A DNA stretch of 64,000 nucleotides from Stomorhina lunata (GCA_933228675.1 OW121744.1:118844946-118908945), one strand, 5' to 3'; positions 21,819 through 34,735 are shown, counted from the stretch's first letter. The notes: generated by a model not told the origin, from the letters alone. Numbers and translations: made by a program.

Positions 21819-22569
21819 TTCCATATAATTTTAATATTATATTCGATTACGTATGTACATATTTTTCAAAGTAATTTTTCATGCATATTTATAAAGTATG
21901 TAGTATTTAAAAGATACTAGTAATTTATAATATTTTGTAAAGACAGAGAAAACCTGTATATGTTTGTTCCACACATACTACTTTTTAAAACGGAAATCAT
22001 ATTAATCTAAGAACAATTTGGACAAACATCATATGCACAATATAATTTTGATAACACTTTTCTATTTGCTAATTTATATGTATGTACATTAAACATTTTT
22101 GTATTAATTTTGAATTTAATAATTGAGTAAAAGTCACAAATATATGTGCACAATATTAAAAGGGATTTAAAAATTCTACTTCATTTAAAATGAAGCCATT
22201 AGATATATGTTAGATATATCGAGAGCTTATATTCAATACTGACTGGACCACATGGAGACAAAAAAAGTGTTTAACATTTTAAATATTTTTTAATAGAAGT
22301 TAATATATTTAAGAAAAAGTTCTAAAATATAACTCTCTGCTTTCTATTAAAGAGATAAAGCAATTTCCCATTAAATATAAATAAATAAATTACACGATTT
22401 ATTATTTTAGTGCTATTTCCTAAATGTACTATATTATCCATTTAAATGTGTAAATAAATGAACCAGTTTTTATTGGACATTTTTTTTATATCATAGAACT
22501 AAAAATTAATGAGTTTTAAGATGCAACAAAATAATTATATTCATGAAAAATTAAAAGATAAGAAAATGT
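21819..22569. other. 3' flank of the amidase gene
   Basis: AT-rich with several TATG/ACAT runs and AATAAA-like words; no gene seen. It probably includes the amidase 3' UTR. Confidence 0.5.
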
Positions 22570-23515
22570 TCAAGTAAACTATTATTTGTCTGTTAATTCG
22601 GCTAAAACTAAGGCTATCCTTTTTGGCAATAATGAATTACTCGTTTTTGTTAATGGATCTAGGGTTGATTCAGTTGATACACTTAGTGCTAAGATTTTGG
22701 GTATTCTACGTAGGTTTTATTTTATTTAAATTTTTATTCCTAATCGTTATTGAAACTCACATGTCGCTTGTCTTATTTGGCTTGGAATTTTATCGCGGAG
22801 CTTTCTGGTATTATGTGTCTGAGATCAATTGTATTGTGAAATCTGTTGTTTCTTAATTCATAGGGTTAATATTCGGACTCATATTTCAATTTCGTGAAGT
22901 GTTGTTCTTTTAGGAATTTTGTTGAGTACTATCATATTTTGATGTTCTTCAAAGTTATCAAATATGGTTTACCTATTGCGCTTTGCTCTGAATTAACTTT
23001 TTGAAGTTCTCTCAGAAACCCACAGTTTATTATACCGAGGATTCCACATTTGAGCGGTCCTTCATTATTAAGGTTATTCGATACAGAAATTGCTTTTTGA
23101 ATAATATTAACATCCCGACTATTTTGTTATTTTTTGAAATTGCTTACCTTTAGAATTGGGCCTTTTCTCCCATTCAAACAATGTGTTTCGGTTGAAATTG
23201 ATGAGACATTTCACTATCTAATGTCTAATGTACTTGTATATCTATACATTAAGTAAAATCATGTTTTTTGTCTTGGACATAAATATTTGCTTTTTTTAAT
23301 AATACATTTTACTTGGAACTGCCTATATTACATATGGGATTTTTGAGTTTTACATTTTTTTTATGAATCTATATTTTTTTTATCTGGAGATCTTTTGATT
23401 TAGGTAGTTTTAAATATACTCAGACTTATATCTTGTAATATGTATGTATATGTTTTTGGCCTAGCCACACTAGGCCAAATATAAATTATTTTGAATAAAT
23501 AAATCTAAAGAAGTT
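22570..23515 (+). mobile_element. Degenerate LINE 3' portion
   Basis: Reads VNSAKTKAILFGNNELLVFV then NGSRVDSVDTLSAKILGI (22585-22705), the conserved region just after the reverse-transcriptase core in many LINEs (family form: N..KT.A..FG...NG..I..V...LGI). Further down LRNPQFIIPRI matches the C-terminal region of the 9690 fragment. The 3' end GGCCTAGCCACACTAGGCC is a palindrome followed by AAATATAAATTATTTTGAATAAATAAA. Many stops and frameshifts. Confidence 0.65.
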
Positions 23516-23653
23516 TCTATAACGTGGGTATCAATGTAGTCGAGATTTTAGTTAACTGGGAAAATAATATTTACCTGGAACAAAATACCAAAAAATAAAA
23601 TGAAGAGCACAAAATCAGAAAGACAGACAAATCATATTAAAAATTAATTATAA

Positions 23654-24301
23654 TTATATTTTTCCACCAAGAGACTGTATTAATTTTAGTAGATCTGATC
23701 TTTTAGCTGAGATTGTATCCTGATGTAGAGGCTCCACTCCTTCGACGCACTCATAGCGATTAACGTTATCGGCTATATTGTCTGTCATACATATCACGTG
23801 AATGCCACAATCGTAACCATTAGCCTGTTGCAAACACCTAATGGGCTTTATTTGACAAACACGACAATTCAAGGCTGCCTTTATACTATGTACAAACTGA
23901 TGGGAAACATTTGAATTATTATTACCCCACGAATCAAAGTGAAAAAATGACTTCTCTGGTCTGGAGAACACCAAAAGAGACCAATGCGTTCCACCGGCCT
24001 GCGTTGATTCATTGTCATTTAATACAAAGAAAATAAATGGTTTTTTCGGGGCCTTTAACTGATTAAGCAATGTCTCCAATTCACCATCATCAGCAAATTT
24101 CATACATTGCGTTACTTCTGGTGGCACAAACAGTAAATCAGGATTATTCTTATATTTTACACGCTCTAAATATTCATAATAAAAAGATATAATTTGATCG
24201 TTTAACCAATGAGGACCTTGCAATAATTGCACGTCCGACATACGTAAACAAGTCTCATTAAAGCTCAAAGCTATTGGATCGGCATGAATATAGGAACTCA
24301 T
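23654..24301 (-). CDS. Den1: Deneddylase (SENP8-type cysteine protease)
   Basis: Single exon, 215 residues, starting at ATG 24301-24299 (MSSYIHADPIAL). The frame extends four codons further up only to a GTG, so that start is not used. It is a C48 ULP-like protease: GPHWLNDQIISFYYEYLE at the N-terminal face, His106 in GTHWSLLVF, Asp123 in FHFDSWG, oxyanion Gln159 and Cys165 in QQANGYDCGIHV. All catalytic residues are present and the length fits SENP8 (about 212-220). The enzyme processes the NEDD8 precursor and removes NEDD8 from substrates; orthologs act in cytosol and nucleus. It is divergent from the 24570 gene across a 268-bp gap. Intact. Confidence 0.94.
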   Translation of the reverse strand: MSSYIHADPIALSFNETCLRMSDVQLLQGPHWLNDQIISFYYEYLERVKYKNNPDLLFVPPEVTQCMKFADDGELETLLNQLKAPKKPFIFFVLNDNESTQAGGTHWSLLVFSRPEKSFFHFDSWGNNNSNVSHQFVHSIKAALNCRVCQIKPIRCLQQANGYDCGIHVICMTDNIADNVNRYECVEGVEPLHQDTISAKRSDLLKLIQSLGGKI

Positions 24302-24569
24302 TTTTATTGACACAAATATTTTAAATTGTAGCGAATTGTTGTCCTTTTATAGACCTCAAAACTGGTTATGTATAAATAAACAACCTAAAATTATTATATT
24401 TCTTATCATTTCCAAATGTAATTAAACAAATTGTTTACCTGCTGAATTTAATACCAACTCAAATTTAAATTTTACCAAACAAAAAGTAATACAATTAATT
24501 GTATGCTGCAATTATGTGATAGCAACTTTGCCGTTTTTTTTAACAGAATCAAGCGGTTTTTGAGCTTAA
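24302..24569. promoter_or_regulatory. Probable bidirectional promoter between Den1 and the 24570 gene
   Basis: The start codons of Den1 (-) and the five-exon gene (+) are head to head, 268 bp apart, with no other gene between. No canonical TATA box pair is obvious. Role is inferred from geometry only. Confidence 0.5.
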
Positions 24570-26577
24570 ATGGACCGTGTATCTACATTCGGATCTTCAC
24601 GTAAGTATTAATAATTTTGATTATTAGACTGTACCAGTTAAAAATACATCATATGTAAATAAGCAATTTTGTTTATTGCCGCTTTCAAGATTTTTTTTTC
24701 AAAAATGCCTGGAATTTTTTTTTTTGGTTTCATTCATCAGGATGTTCTTGCATAGATTAGGCACCTCCAAAATCCTTGTGCCAGCTGCCGTAGCATGGGG
24801 ATTTCTCGCATGATTACCCCTTGGAGTAGTATATTCTGTTATGTTGTTTCTTTCCATGCTTAAAACATCGTAAGTGTTAAGTCGATGGATGATGAGTCCA
24901 AAGACAAGAGCCACGTTTGTAAAGCGAGTCGCGTACTTTACAAAGTACAATTATCTTAGACCCTTAGACCAAATACGTCGGAATGGCTCCAAGATAACTC
25001 CCTCTTTTTTTAATACGAGTTGCTAATGGAGACAAAATGTTACAGGGGCCCTAACGTGATGTTTTCTCATGGTGATAGGGAAACTGTCAACATTGTATAG
25101 TTCATGTTTTTTTAGTTCTAATATATGATATGCATGCCTGCAAAAATTAATTTAATGTTAAAAAATTTCGCCTTAACGAAATTGGTGTAGTTGCAATTAT
25201 CAAATGAACGAATACAAATTTTTTGCTGGGATTGATTAAAAAAATTAATCTCTAAAATTATCACTTAAACTCATCTTAGGCTAGAGTATAAAAGGCTTTA
25301 AATACCACTTAGAGCTTTCATAGTCGGTTTTGAAGTCGTACAATAAATGTTTCAATACAAAACAAAAACGAGTGGATTTAACACATACATATGAGCATAT
25401 ATCGGATATAATTTGATTTAAACTGTATTTTCAATATAAAAAAATTCATACTTTGAATGGTGTCCTTACAATATAACGTCAACTCAAACAACATTAATTA
25501 TTTACAAAACATATTGTTGCCATTACAAGAAATTTGGAAAATTAATCTACATTTGGGACAATTTTTAATAGAAGTTGAAGAAAGTATTTTTGATAACTGT
25601 CAAGGTAAAAACAAAATTAGGAAAAATATAAATGCATGACTAGAAATCTATTCTAAATGAAACAAAAGAAATATACATACATATTTATTCCATACTCAAA
25701 TCAAACTATTTATGTATATTTAAAATATGAATTACTTAGATTTACATACATACATTAACGTAATTATTTTTATAATGTAAATACAAACGTATAGGTACGT
25801 ACATATGTACATACATGTATATAAACTAATTACATATGCATGTATATAATAGATAATCATTCGTTATCAGTTTTAAAGGTCGCACATACTGAACTTTGGT
25901 TTTATTTAAATTCATTTAAAAAGATTTTCACAATAAACAATTTTTAAAATCTATTTAGTATTTTTGCTATTAAATGTGATCGAGGATTATTTTACAATTA
26001 ATTTTTGTTTGTGTTTTTTGGACTTAGATTGTAAAAAAATGGCCGCATTACCTCAAGGAGCTTTTCTGGCATGCAAAATACGTGAACAATATCGTGATAA
26101 GGATTTGATTGTTTCTCGGTTGAAGTCAAGCGGAGAGAAAGCTGAGCCGAAAGTTTTCAGTGGCAACAAGAAATGTATGTATTATTTCCTGATATTTTTA
26201 TTTTATATTTTATTTAAATTGTTACAAAATTTATATTTACCTTTTTAGTAATGGAATACAGTCCATTAAAGTACAATGAAAAATTAATGAACTCAATTTG
26301 GGGATTTTATAATCGTTATTCACCTCACAATATAAAAAGTAATGAAATCGTTTACCACGATTTTGCATATAATCAGCAACAGCAGTAAGTTAATGTTTTA
26401 CATATGTTACATACATACATATGTACGTATGTATGTAAATGTCTTGTTTTATACTTATAACTAATCGAGTTCAACAACTTATTCAATTTTAGATCTGCTG
26501 TTGCTAATCAAGCCATTGCTAAAAATATAGCAATGGCAGTCACAACCGTCAAGGATTGGACTTTTACTGGGAATTAA
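24570..26577 (+). CDS. Unrecognised 157-residue protein, five exons
   Basis: Exons 24570-24600, 25530-25604, 26028-26174, 26249-26384, 26493-26577. Every junction is GT-AG (GTAAGT, GTAAAA, GTATGT, GTAAGT) and keeps phase 1, 1, 1, 2. The chance of this is low, which is the main support for the two tiny 5' exons. The protein starts MDRVSTFGSSQIWKINLHLG, continues with an acidic helix FLIEVEESIFDNCQDCKKM and ends AMAVTTVKDWTFTGN. It has no signal peptide, membrane helix or motif I recognise. The region from MAALPQG on is the most convincingly coding; a shorter form could start at that ATG (26039). A putative solo LTR lies in intron 1. Function unknown. Confidence 0.65.
25038..25383 (+). mobile_element. 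Probable solo LTR of a retrotransposon
   Basis: A 346-bp block begins TGTTACAGGGGCCC and ends GGATTTAACA, with TGTTA/TAACA inverted ends as in LTRs. It holds a promoter-like TATAAAAGG at 25287-25295 and AATAAA at 25342-25347, in the order expected for U3-R-U5. A purine-rich run GGAGACAAAA lies directly before it. No clear flanking duplication and no second LTR were found, so it may be a solo or truncated copy. Confidence 0.5.
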
Positions 26578-27200
26578 TAAACAATTTTATGGCCTTACAA
26601 ACATCTTACAAATATTAATCCTTTTTTATATACAATAAGTACATACTTACTAAATGTCGCCAGTTGAAAAGCAAAACAACGTATATGTTTTATTATTCAT
26701 CATAAAAAAATATATATACTTATATATTTACATAGGTACATTAAGCTCAAATCTGTTATCAATTTGTATGTGCACTTTCGTTAGAGTAATCATAATTAAG
26801 ACTTTTAATTAGCTTTTGTTTCTTTGGTTAGATAAATATTAGTTATACATATATGTATGTTACTTTGCATTTCAACAAACAAAGCATAACTCAAAATTAT
26901 ACAGTTTTAATCTAAGAACAATTCGTTTATTTTTTTCAATATTTTATTTTGTTAAATCCTGTTTCAATAATTTGCTGTTTTAGTTTACAACAATTACAGA
27001 TTAACTTTATATAAGTAAAAATATGAACTTTTTGAATAATTTTTCTCAGAATGGCGTTTTTGAGATATGGTACAATTCATTATTTATGTGTATATTATGT
27101 AGGTATTTTGACTATGAAAATAAAGTTTGTTTAATTTACTATTTACCTCTTTTTTCTACTGGGAATGAAATTAATTGTTAGTTTTTTAATGTTTTTTTTT
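26578..27200. other. Gap between convergent genes
   Basis: Holds the 3' flanks of the 157-residue gene (+) and PACRG (-), which converge here. AT-rich with ACAT runs; no gene. Confidence 0.5.
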
Positions 27201-29399
27201 TTAATTCAAGTAACATGACTCATATGTTGGAACCATGTATTTTATATTTATGAAGGCATCTTCACCACCATGTATTTCCAAAATTTGAAGTGTTTCATCG
27301 ATCAAATCGCCCAAATTCATGTTATTCTTTTGAGTGTAATCGATTTCATCTCCACAATTTACTGGAATATCACAAAAATAGACAAATTCATAAATATATA
27401 CCCTATTTAATCGATGTGAGGAAGACCAATCAAACGATGTATTATAACAGAGTACGACAAAATCACATTTTTTCAGTACACATGAGTAATGTTAATAGAA
27501 TATGAAAATAGGCTTAAAATAAATAAATACGTCTTGGCGTTTTGATGTAGCACGTCAGAATTTTAAGAAAATCGATTTTAAAAATTCGAAGGACCGTGGA
27601 GGTTCACTTGTAACGTAATACTATTATAAAAAGTTCTATAAAATAGAATGGGTAAGCCGATTTAAATGCTTGAACCAGTTTTGACAAGGAAATTAAATTT
27701 GGATTTGTTTTTATTAAAAAATCCGCTAGAGGACGCTTTTCCATTTTAAATTAAAAAATATCCAAAAATGAACGAAATGCATTAAAAATACAACTATGCA
27801 ATTAGAAAAAATTAAATTAAATTTACATTACATGTACATTACATTTTTTTGGATATTTTTTGATATTCCATGAAAATTAAAGCGCCATCTAATTTTTTTA
27901 ATAAAAACAAATTCAAATTTAATTCCCTTTTCAAAACTGGCTCGAGCATTTAAATCGGTTCACCCATTCTATTTTTATATAACTTTTTATAATAGTATTA
28001 CGTTACAAGTGAACCTCCACGGTCCTCCGAATCTTAAAAATCGATTTTCTTACAATTCTGACGTGCTACAGCAAAACGCCGAGACACGTATTTCTTTATT
28101 TTAAGCCTATTTTCATATTCGGTTAACATTTCCCATGTGTACCAACCACTGTCATACTGTGTAATAAGTGTGTATAAAAATAGGCCTCTAAAGGAATTGT
28201 AATTGTACACTATATCTGGAAGTACCTTTATAAAAAAATGACATACATATGCGCACCGTTTAAAGAATCTTCTTTCAATATGAATGTATCCACCGAAAAT
28301 GCAAAAGGCCGCAGGCAAAGTTTTAAATGTAGATTGACGTCAAAATATATTTATACTTTATTTTATGAATTAAAAAATGGTCACTTTATAAATGGTATTG
28401 TTCTTAAATGTATGTTTTTTTAACAAATATGATTCTATAAATTTAATTATACAAAGTAATTATATGAAAAGCTTATAAGTTAAATTTTCCATAAAAATTC
28501 CCTACCATCAAGCTTTGATAGCTTTATAATTCGTTTATGACAAAATCAAAAGAAGAATTGCACTTAGTCTGCAGTAGGGAAATAATTAAAAATTCATAAA
28601 ATTAAGTTAGATTGATTGTTGTACTAGAAAATTCCTTATTCAAATTTTATTCCATTTTGTTGAAAAGGAACCATAAGGGGAACAATTCGCACAATTTAGT
28701 TGTATTGAACTAAAAAAGAATTATGAAAACATAATTCTTTATTACTGTTTGTAATAAAGTTTGTTTTTGATTTATTTTTCTTATTTATCTTTGGATTCGT
28801 GTGCTGAAGATGATTTAATTAAAAATTACTTATTAATAGACTAAAATATAAAAGACTTGTACAACAGAGGCAGATATTAATGTAGGTGTAATTTTTATGT
28901 TTCGCAATATTACATACACGTATATGTATACATTTAAAAAAAATTACATTTTGTTATTACTGAATTTGCATTTCACGTGACAATGCTTAAATATCTGTGT
29001 ATGACATACATAAGTAGTTTTTAATACTTACAGTTCTTTATTTTATAAGCATTAAACATTGGTAATAATTGCCGATAAAATGGTACTAAAGCAGGTCCCA
29101 CAAGATCCGAGGATAATACTAGCTGTTGTATAATTTTTAGTGTTGTGCACATCACTTCCAAATCTTTTGTACTTAAGGCATCTACACAAGTATGTACATA
29201 TATGAAACAAATAAATTTGCAATAAATAAATGAAGTTGGATTAAATTTAAGATATGTACTAAAATTTAGTTTGAAAGCTTATATGAAATGGTATCTTGAA
29301 GATATTAAACTATTAAAACTTTCAAAAATTGCTTTAAACAAAATTGCAATTTGTTTGAACGTTAAAAAAAAAAAAAAAAAAAATAAATATATATATATA

Positions 29400-29465
<66 letters not shown>

Positions 29466-30692
29466 CATATATATATAATAAATAATGTATATATATAATA
29501 AATAATGTAATAATTTGTGAAAACTAATTATACGTACTTACTCTTTAATGGTAATATTAATTGAGGTATGACACTATGGACTTTTTCGGCACCAGCAATT
29601 AAAAGATCTGAAACTCCTTGTCTGGCATAGGTTTTGTAAGGATGCTTGGTTTCGCAAAGACCATCAAAAAATAAAGGGAGATACAAACTATAGTCCAATT
29701 TTGATATGTCCACCTGTAAATACATTCAAAAGTTTTTACAGATTAGTCGACATTTTGGCGGGTAAAATCATGCGAAATTGAATTAATAACATTCAACACT
29801 TCTTTTAAAGAAGAGGGTAGAGGTTCGACGAAATGTCAAAGTACGGATAAGTAATAGGGTATTGATAACCTTTTACCACAGCTAAAAATACCAATAGTTT
29901 GATATAATGGGACAAACTTTTGAATTCAATTTGAATCAATTTTTGCAAAATAGGTATAGGTATTTGATTATGAATTTTAGTTGTTTCTAGATAATAAAAA
30001 CGTATTAATTTTAAATTTATATTTTTATTTAATTTTTAATTTTAAGGTTATATTTTTAATGTTTAATATAAATTAACCAAATTATCATTTTATTATTCAT
30101 GTTCTATTGAAATTGTTATTTTTCTTGAATGCACAAAATTTATTAACTTAAAATTTACATACATTCATACATACATACATTATATATTGGTAAGCTTTAC
30201 TTACTGTCCATCCAATTTTGTCACCTCCGCATAAATATTCCATTTTTATTGGCAGGTCTCCCCGATCGAAATACATACGAAAAGAATTGCATCGGTAAGA
30301 CTTTTTAGAGCTATGACCTGATCCGACAGTAGAAACCGACAACTTGATATCTTTAGAAGAAAATATAAAATTCTATTACATAAGACTTTATTTATTTTAA
30401 TGTTTCGTTTACTTTCATTACATTCAGGGTTTTCACTTTTATTAATAGTCATAGAAGAATCTTCTAATGGCCCAGCTACGACAACAGTATTTTTTTGTTG
30501 TGATTGCACGGAAAAGGGGGGAACATGACGAGGCTTTACATAAGATATTGGGGCCGGATGTAAAGACATTAACGATGATGGCCGATTTGCTGATTTTGAA
30601 CGATAACCTCCATTTTTCGCAATAGTTGAATTACAACAACCGAAATTGCGATTGTAAGAGCATTTGAAATTTGCATGTGTTGAATAAGCCAT
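27201..30692 (-). CDS. PACRG: Parkin co-regulated gene protein (PACRG)
   Basis: Five exons on the minus strand: 30692-30413, 30350-30205, 29713-29542, 29181-29032 and 27361-27201; 302 residues. All junctions are GT-AG and keep phase (1, 0, 1, 1). Conserved PACRG blocks appear in order: [79 protein letters not shown], and the end block [24 protein letters not shown] is a helical-repeat protein of ciliary doublet microtubules, at the inner junction, so expression in sperm and ciliated sensory neurons is expected. The N-terminal ~95 residues are not conserved. The last exon is separated by 1.67 kb, mostly a giant palindrome, yet its sequence is intact. Confidence 0.93.
27441..28167. mobile_element. 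Large palindrome (foldback-type element) in PACRG intron 4
   Basis: Arms of about 320 bp (27441-27770 and 27846-28167) are inverted copies, around 80-90% alike by eye, separated by about 75 bp. Shared words include TAGTATTACGTTACAAGTGA and its complement. The right arm, read on the minus strand, has a frame with [12 protein letters not shown] that the left arm keeps as [12 protein letters not shown]. No transposase motif. Confidence 0.7.
29363..29510. repeat. Poly(A) plus (TA)n microsatellite in PACRG intron 3
   Basis: A run of about 20 A followed by roughly 90 bp of TA/ATTTAT repeats. The apparent open frame is a product of the repeat. Confidence 0.9.
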
Positions 30693-33680
30693 TTATTAAT
30701 TTAAATAAATTAATGTATGTAAATTGAAATAAGCGTTTGCTTTTTATTTTTGTTAAACACGACCTAAGAAATTAAAAAAAAAACTCTTTCATTAGTTGTG
30801 GAAAGCTATATTGTCTCACATACAAAATAAAAAGGGGATTGAGTCCGTTATCTTAATGCTGCATATTATTTAATTTCTTTTTAGCAATGTAATCTATTAT
30901 ATCTGAACTTATATATTTAATATATTGTATACGAGTATATATATTACTTTGTTTAATATAGAATTTCATATAATAAATATCAATGTGCGTTGCTATGGAA
31001 TTCTTACCTAAGGACAAAATAAATATAAAATTGTTTAAATCGCTACAGGTATCTATCGATGTTTTAATTTTCATCTCTATTGGATTTTATATTAGCCTCG
31101 TTCCATAACTAAAAGCTAGCATTTTCACGAAAAATCAGTAAAAATTTATGTTTAAGGTAAAACAACTCTCTAACTAGTAAAAAATTTAATCATACCTGTC
31201 TCCATTAAAATTCTATTGTTAGAACGAAAAATCAGAAATAGATTTTACACCCTATTTGCACATATAAAAAAAAAAAAAAATAGAAGAAGTATCGAAAAAT
31301 TATCAGCTACAGTGTAACTTTACAGTCCGGACACTCGCTAGTACAGACACTCCAGTAATGCGGATAACCTTTCAAATTAGTTCAAAAACTTTGATTTTGA
31401 TTCGCGTTCGAGAAAAGTTGCCTAATTTCGTTATGATTTTTAGAACAAATAATATTCAATACAGGTCACTTTAAAATTAAAAAATTTGATGTTACCGTAA
31501 TGTACATATTTGATTCACGTAAATCATTTAAGTATTTTCACCTTCGTATAGCCCTAACAACTCGATAATCCGGACAAGCCTAAAACTTTGTGATACAACA
31601 ACAACCGAAAAAGATTCTACTGACATTGATCTTGATTACAATAATCGGAAATACAGCTTCTCAACAAATGTTATTGTTAATGCGAAGATTTTTGCAGGTG
31701 AAAACGTAGGGTAATGTTTCAATATATGCTTGTGTGCACGGCATATTACTCGTGAAGATAAAAATACGCTTAATTCATCTGCAAAAATACTGCAGTGATC
31801 ACACTGTTTCAGACCAATAATACGAGCAACACGGAACATTTTTTGTGAAAAAAGAAATTAAAAGCCATAAACATATTTGATATTCCTTTAAGTCGAATGT
31901 TATTTGTGTCGTGTTTGTGAAATTAAAATATAACAAATTAAATTTAAATCCTAGTTATGTGCACATTGTAAACTAAATAGTAAATTGAATCTTCGGTATC
32001 TGCACTTTTTGCTTTTCGTTTTTAATTCACAGTGAAGTCATCCAATCACACATATACATAAACATCAATTGTGAATGATTTCAATTTTCTCGTCACGTAC
32101 TCCAACCACACATATTCAGAGAACTAAACAGAGGACTAAACATTTTGCCATTAAATTGGAGTAGTGTTAATAAAAAAATAATAAATATTCCGCTTATTAG
32201 CATCGATAAATATATTAAGATTTTAACAATGTTAAAACATATTTCAATTCTACTATTTCACAGTTTTATGAAACAAGTTTCTGCTGATTTGCGACAGTGA
32301 ACAAATTTTTTATACACGAATGCCATGTACTTATATATGCACATACATACATACAAAGTGCATAAAATAAACTGAGAAAAGGTTAATATTAGTTTAACTA
32401 GTTAAATGGTTTTGTGTGAACTCTAAAAAATGCAACTTAAAACTACTTTTAATATTGTTTCAAATCAATAAAAAAGAAACAGAGTAAATTTGGTAAGTAC
32501 AAACTTATATGTAAAATACATTTGCAATGTCTTTTATACGGTTTCATAGTGAAATATTTCTGCAATTTTTCATACTTTGTCTCGTAAGGAAAAACAGTGA
32601 AAAATCGATTTTGCTGTTCAATGAGTAAAATAAAATTTGGTTAAAAATCCTTTTTATATAAAATAATTTACTTCTGTATACATTCATATGACATACGAAC
32701 ATTGTAAGTTATGTATGTATGATTTACATTGTTTTCATTTAGAGAAATTAATCTTATTAGCTCTTTGTATTTTTTTTGATTGCTTTTTGTATCTTATTAG
32801 ATTTTGCTCTTAACAAATTCGTGTAAACGAGTTGCCATATTGATCAAAATCTTTCTACTCAGCAAAAGTTACTAGATTTTGAATGAGACTTATTTACCAA
32901 AAAGCGGTGCCAGATTATTAAGTACCAAAGCAGTGGATTTTCTTATTAGATTTGTTGAATTTTTTGTCTGCTTTAATTTTTTTTTTCTATATATTTTTCA
33001 GAGTTGCAAAAAAATGTACTATATTTACACAAACAAAGAAGTACAAAGTCACATAGAAAGTAAAAAACCAAACAAAAATTTTGCTGTCAATATAAAATTT
33101 GCAATCAAATTTTAACGCTTTGTTGAACGTTAAATCTGAAACCAGTTTTGGATAAAGGATAGTCACAGGAATCACTTTTTAAAAAACTATACATTAGGTT
33201 GCTTGATTTTATACACTGTAACTCCATTGCCACTTAAATTTAAAAATTACTATCTGACATATTTAAGGATTATGACATTTGTGGAAAAATAAGGCTACTA
33301 TAAAGTTGGATTTGCACAAACGAAAGGTTATCATAGCTGACCACTAAAAATCACATATAAAAACTTTCAACGCTTTTACTCAAATTCATTAAATTTTATT
33401 TTTTAACATGAAAAAAAAAACAAAATTATAATATTAACTTTTTATTTATAAATAAAAACAAAAAATAATCTTCGTATAAAACAACAATATACATACATAC
33501 GTTATCCATCCCTGCTACTCATAATTTGTTTAAAGAGACTCAAAGAGAGCGAGAGAAACAATTTGTTGTTTACAGTGTTTCTTTTCTATCGCTAGCGATA
33601 GGCAATTAAATGTTTGTATAAAACTGTTTTAGATTTAGGTTCTTTCCATATATGTATATTGGCCATTTGAAGGTACAAAT
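30693..33680. other. Gene-free stretch upstream of PACRG
   Basis: Includes the PACRG promoter side. Bases 31325-31590 carry TCCGGACACTCGCT and CTCGATAATCCGGACA, words resembling pogo/Tigger ends, but without a clean inverted pair. A minus frame at 31636-31839 (GLKQCDHCSIFADELS) has protein-like composition but no start context or splice support. No gene is claimed. Confidence 0.4.
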
Positions 33681-33937
33681 CGTTACTTTAATATAGAAAA
33701 GGCCTAACTAATATTTTTTTTTAAGATTACAGGAGAGGGAAACAAACTAAATAAAATCTTATGTTTTGAAGATACAGAAATTTTTTAAACGCAGTTTTTT
33801 AAAAAATTCTCTAAATAATTTAATACTATAATGATGTTTTTTAAAATTAAAAAATGTTTAGAAAATTATTTTAGATAACGCTTTAAAAAGCGATTTGAAT
33901 GAAAAACGAGTTAGGGCCTTTCTATATTAAAGTAACG
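33681..33937. mobile_element. MITE with CGTTACTTTAATATAGAAA ends
   Basis: Left CGTTACTTTAATATAGAAAA and right complement CGTTACTTTAATATAGAAAG, extending through GGCCTAACT, form about 29-bp inverted repeats around a 257-bp AT-rich body. AAAT flanks both sides and may be the target duplication, though the context is AT-rich. Confidence 0.75.
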
Positions 33938-34556
33938 AAATGTTATTAGATGTAAGAGGACAACTTAAATTTTCTTGAAATAGTATAGGTCAATATTCGA
34001 CCACTTAATATCCATCATTTATCAATTATAATCATCCAATATATCCCATATTCTTATTTTGAATTAACATCATAATCAAATTTTAAAATCGCTCTTCAAA
34101 TGTGAGACTTAGTGTGAGAACGAATAATTAAAATTCAACCAAGGCCTATAAGCCCCACTAGATCACTTTCCCAGTTTTTTTTTGTGAAACCGTTTTTTCT
34201 GTATACAATTCTTTGAATAAACGTACATATATTATTCGAATGGAACTCTGTTAAACACATAATACCTACTATATTTACTACTTCCATCTGTTACTAGATA
34301 TCCTAAAATCCTTACCTGTGAACAAAAAATATTTTGTGTACATACATATACAAATGTTTAATTCATATTTTTCATTTAACAAAATAAGTTCATTGGTCTC
34401 AAATGTTGTTAAAAGACAGCTGCATTTTTGAGATCCTTTTCTAAGAATATACATACTTTTTTACTATTAATATACATATTTTCTGTTAGTTTTGTGATAT
34501 TCACTTAATTGATTGGTTGAGTGAAATGTTAAGCTGTTATAACAATACTTTTTTTA

Positions 34557-34735
34557 AATAGGGCATGGAATCGACTCAGAATCGGCAGGAGCGTCGATCT
34601 AGGTTTTTACCGTCCGTCTGTAGGAAACAAATTTGGAGAGCTTTTGGAATCGGGAAGAATGGTATTTAATTTCATCAAAATCGATTTCGAAACGCCCGAA
34701 ATTAAAAAAAAAATTAAAATTGGTTGATAACATAA
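34557..34735 (+). repeat. GACCCCATAAAA-family repeat, copy 2 (diverged)
   Basis: Shares GAATCGGCAGGAGCGTCGAT, CCGTCCGTCTGT and ATTTAATTTCATCAAAATCG with the copies at 4520 and 61254. Confidence 0.55.

Noticed and set aside
24302..24313. Longer Den1 N-terminus starting at 24313
   Set aside because: That codon is GTG; the first ATG is at 24301 and fits the family length.
24699..24950. Minus-strand frame in the intron of the 157-residue gene
   Set aside because: Protein-like in places, but no motif, start context or splice sites; it may belong to the retroelement whose LTR follows.
28034..28318. Gene on the minus strand in PACRG intron 4
   Set aside because: No splice or start support, and it overlaps the palindrome's right arm, whose left arm is riddled with stops; treated as element-derived.
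31325..31590. pogo/Tigger transposon
   Set aside because: TCCGGA words at both sides resemble pogo ends, but a clean inverted pair and TA duplication could not be shown.
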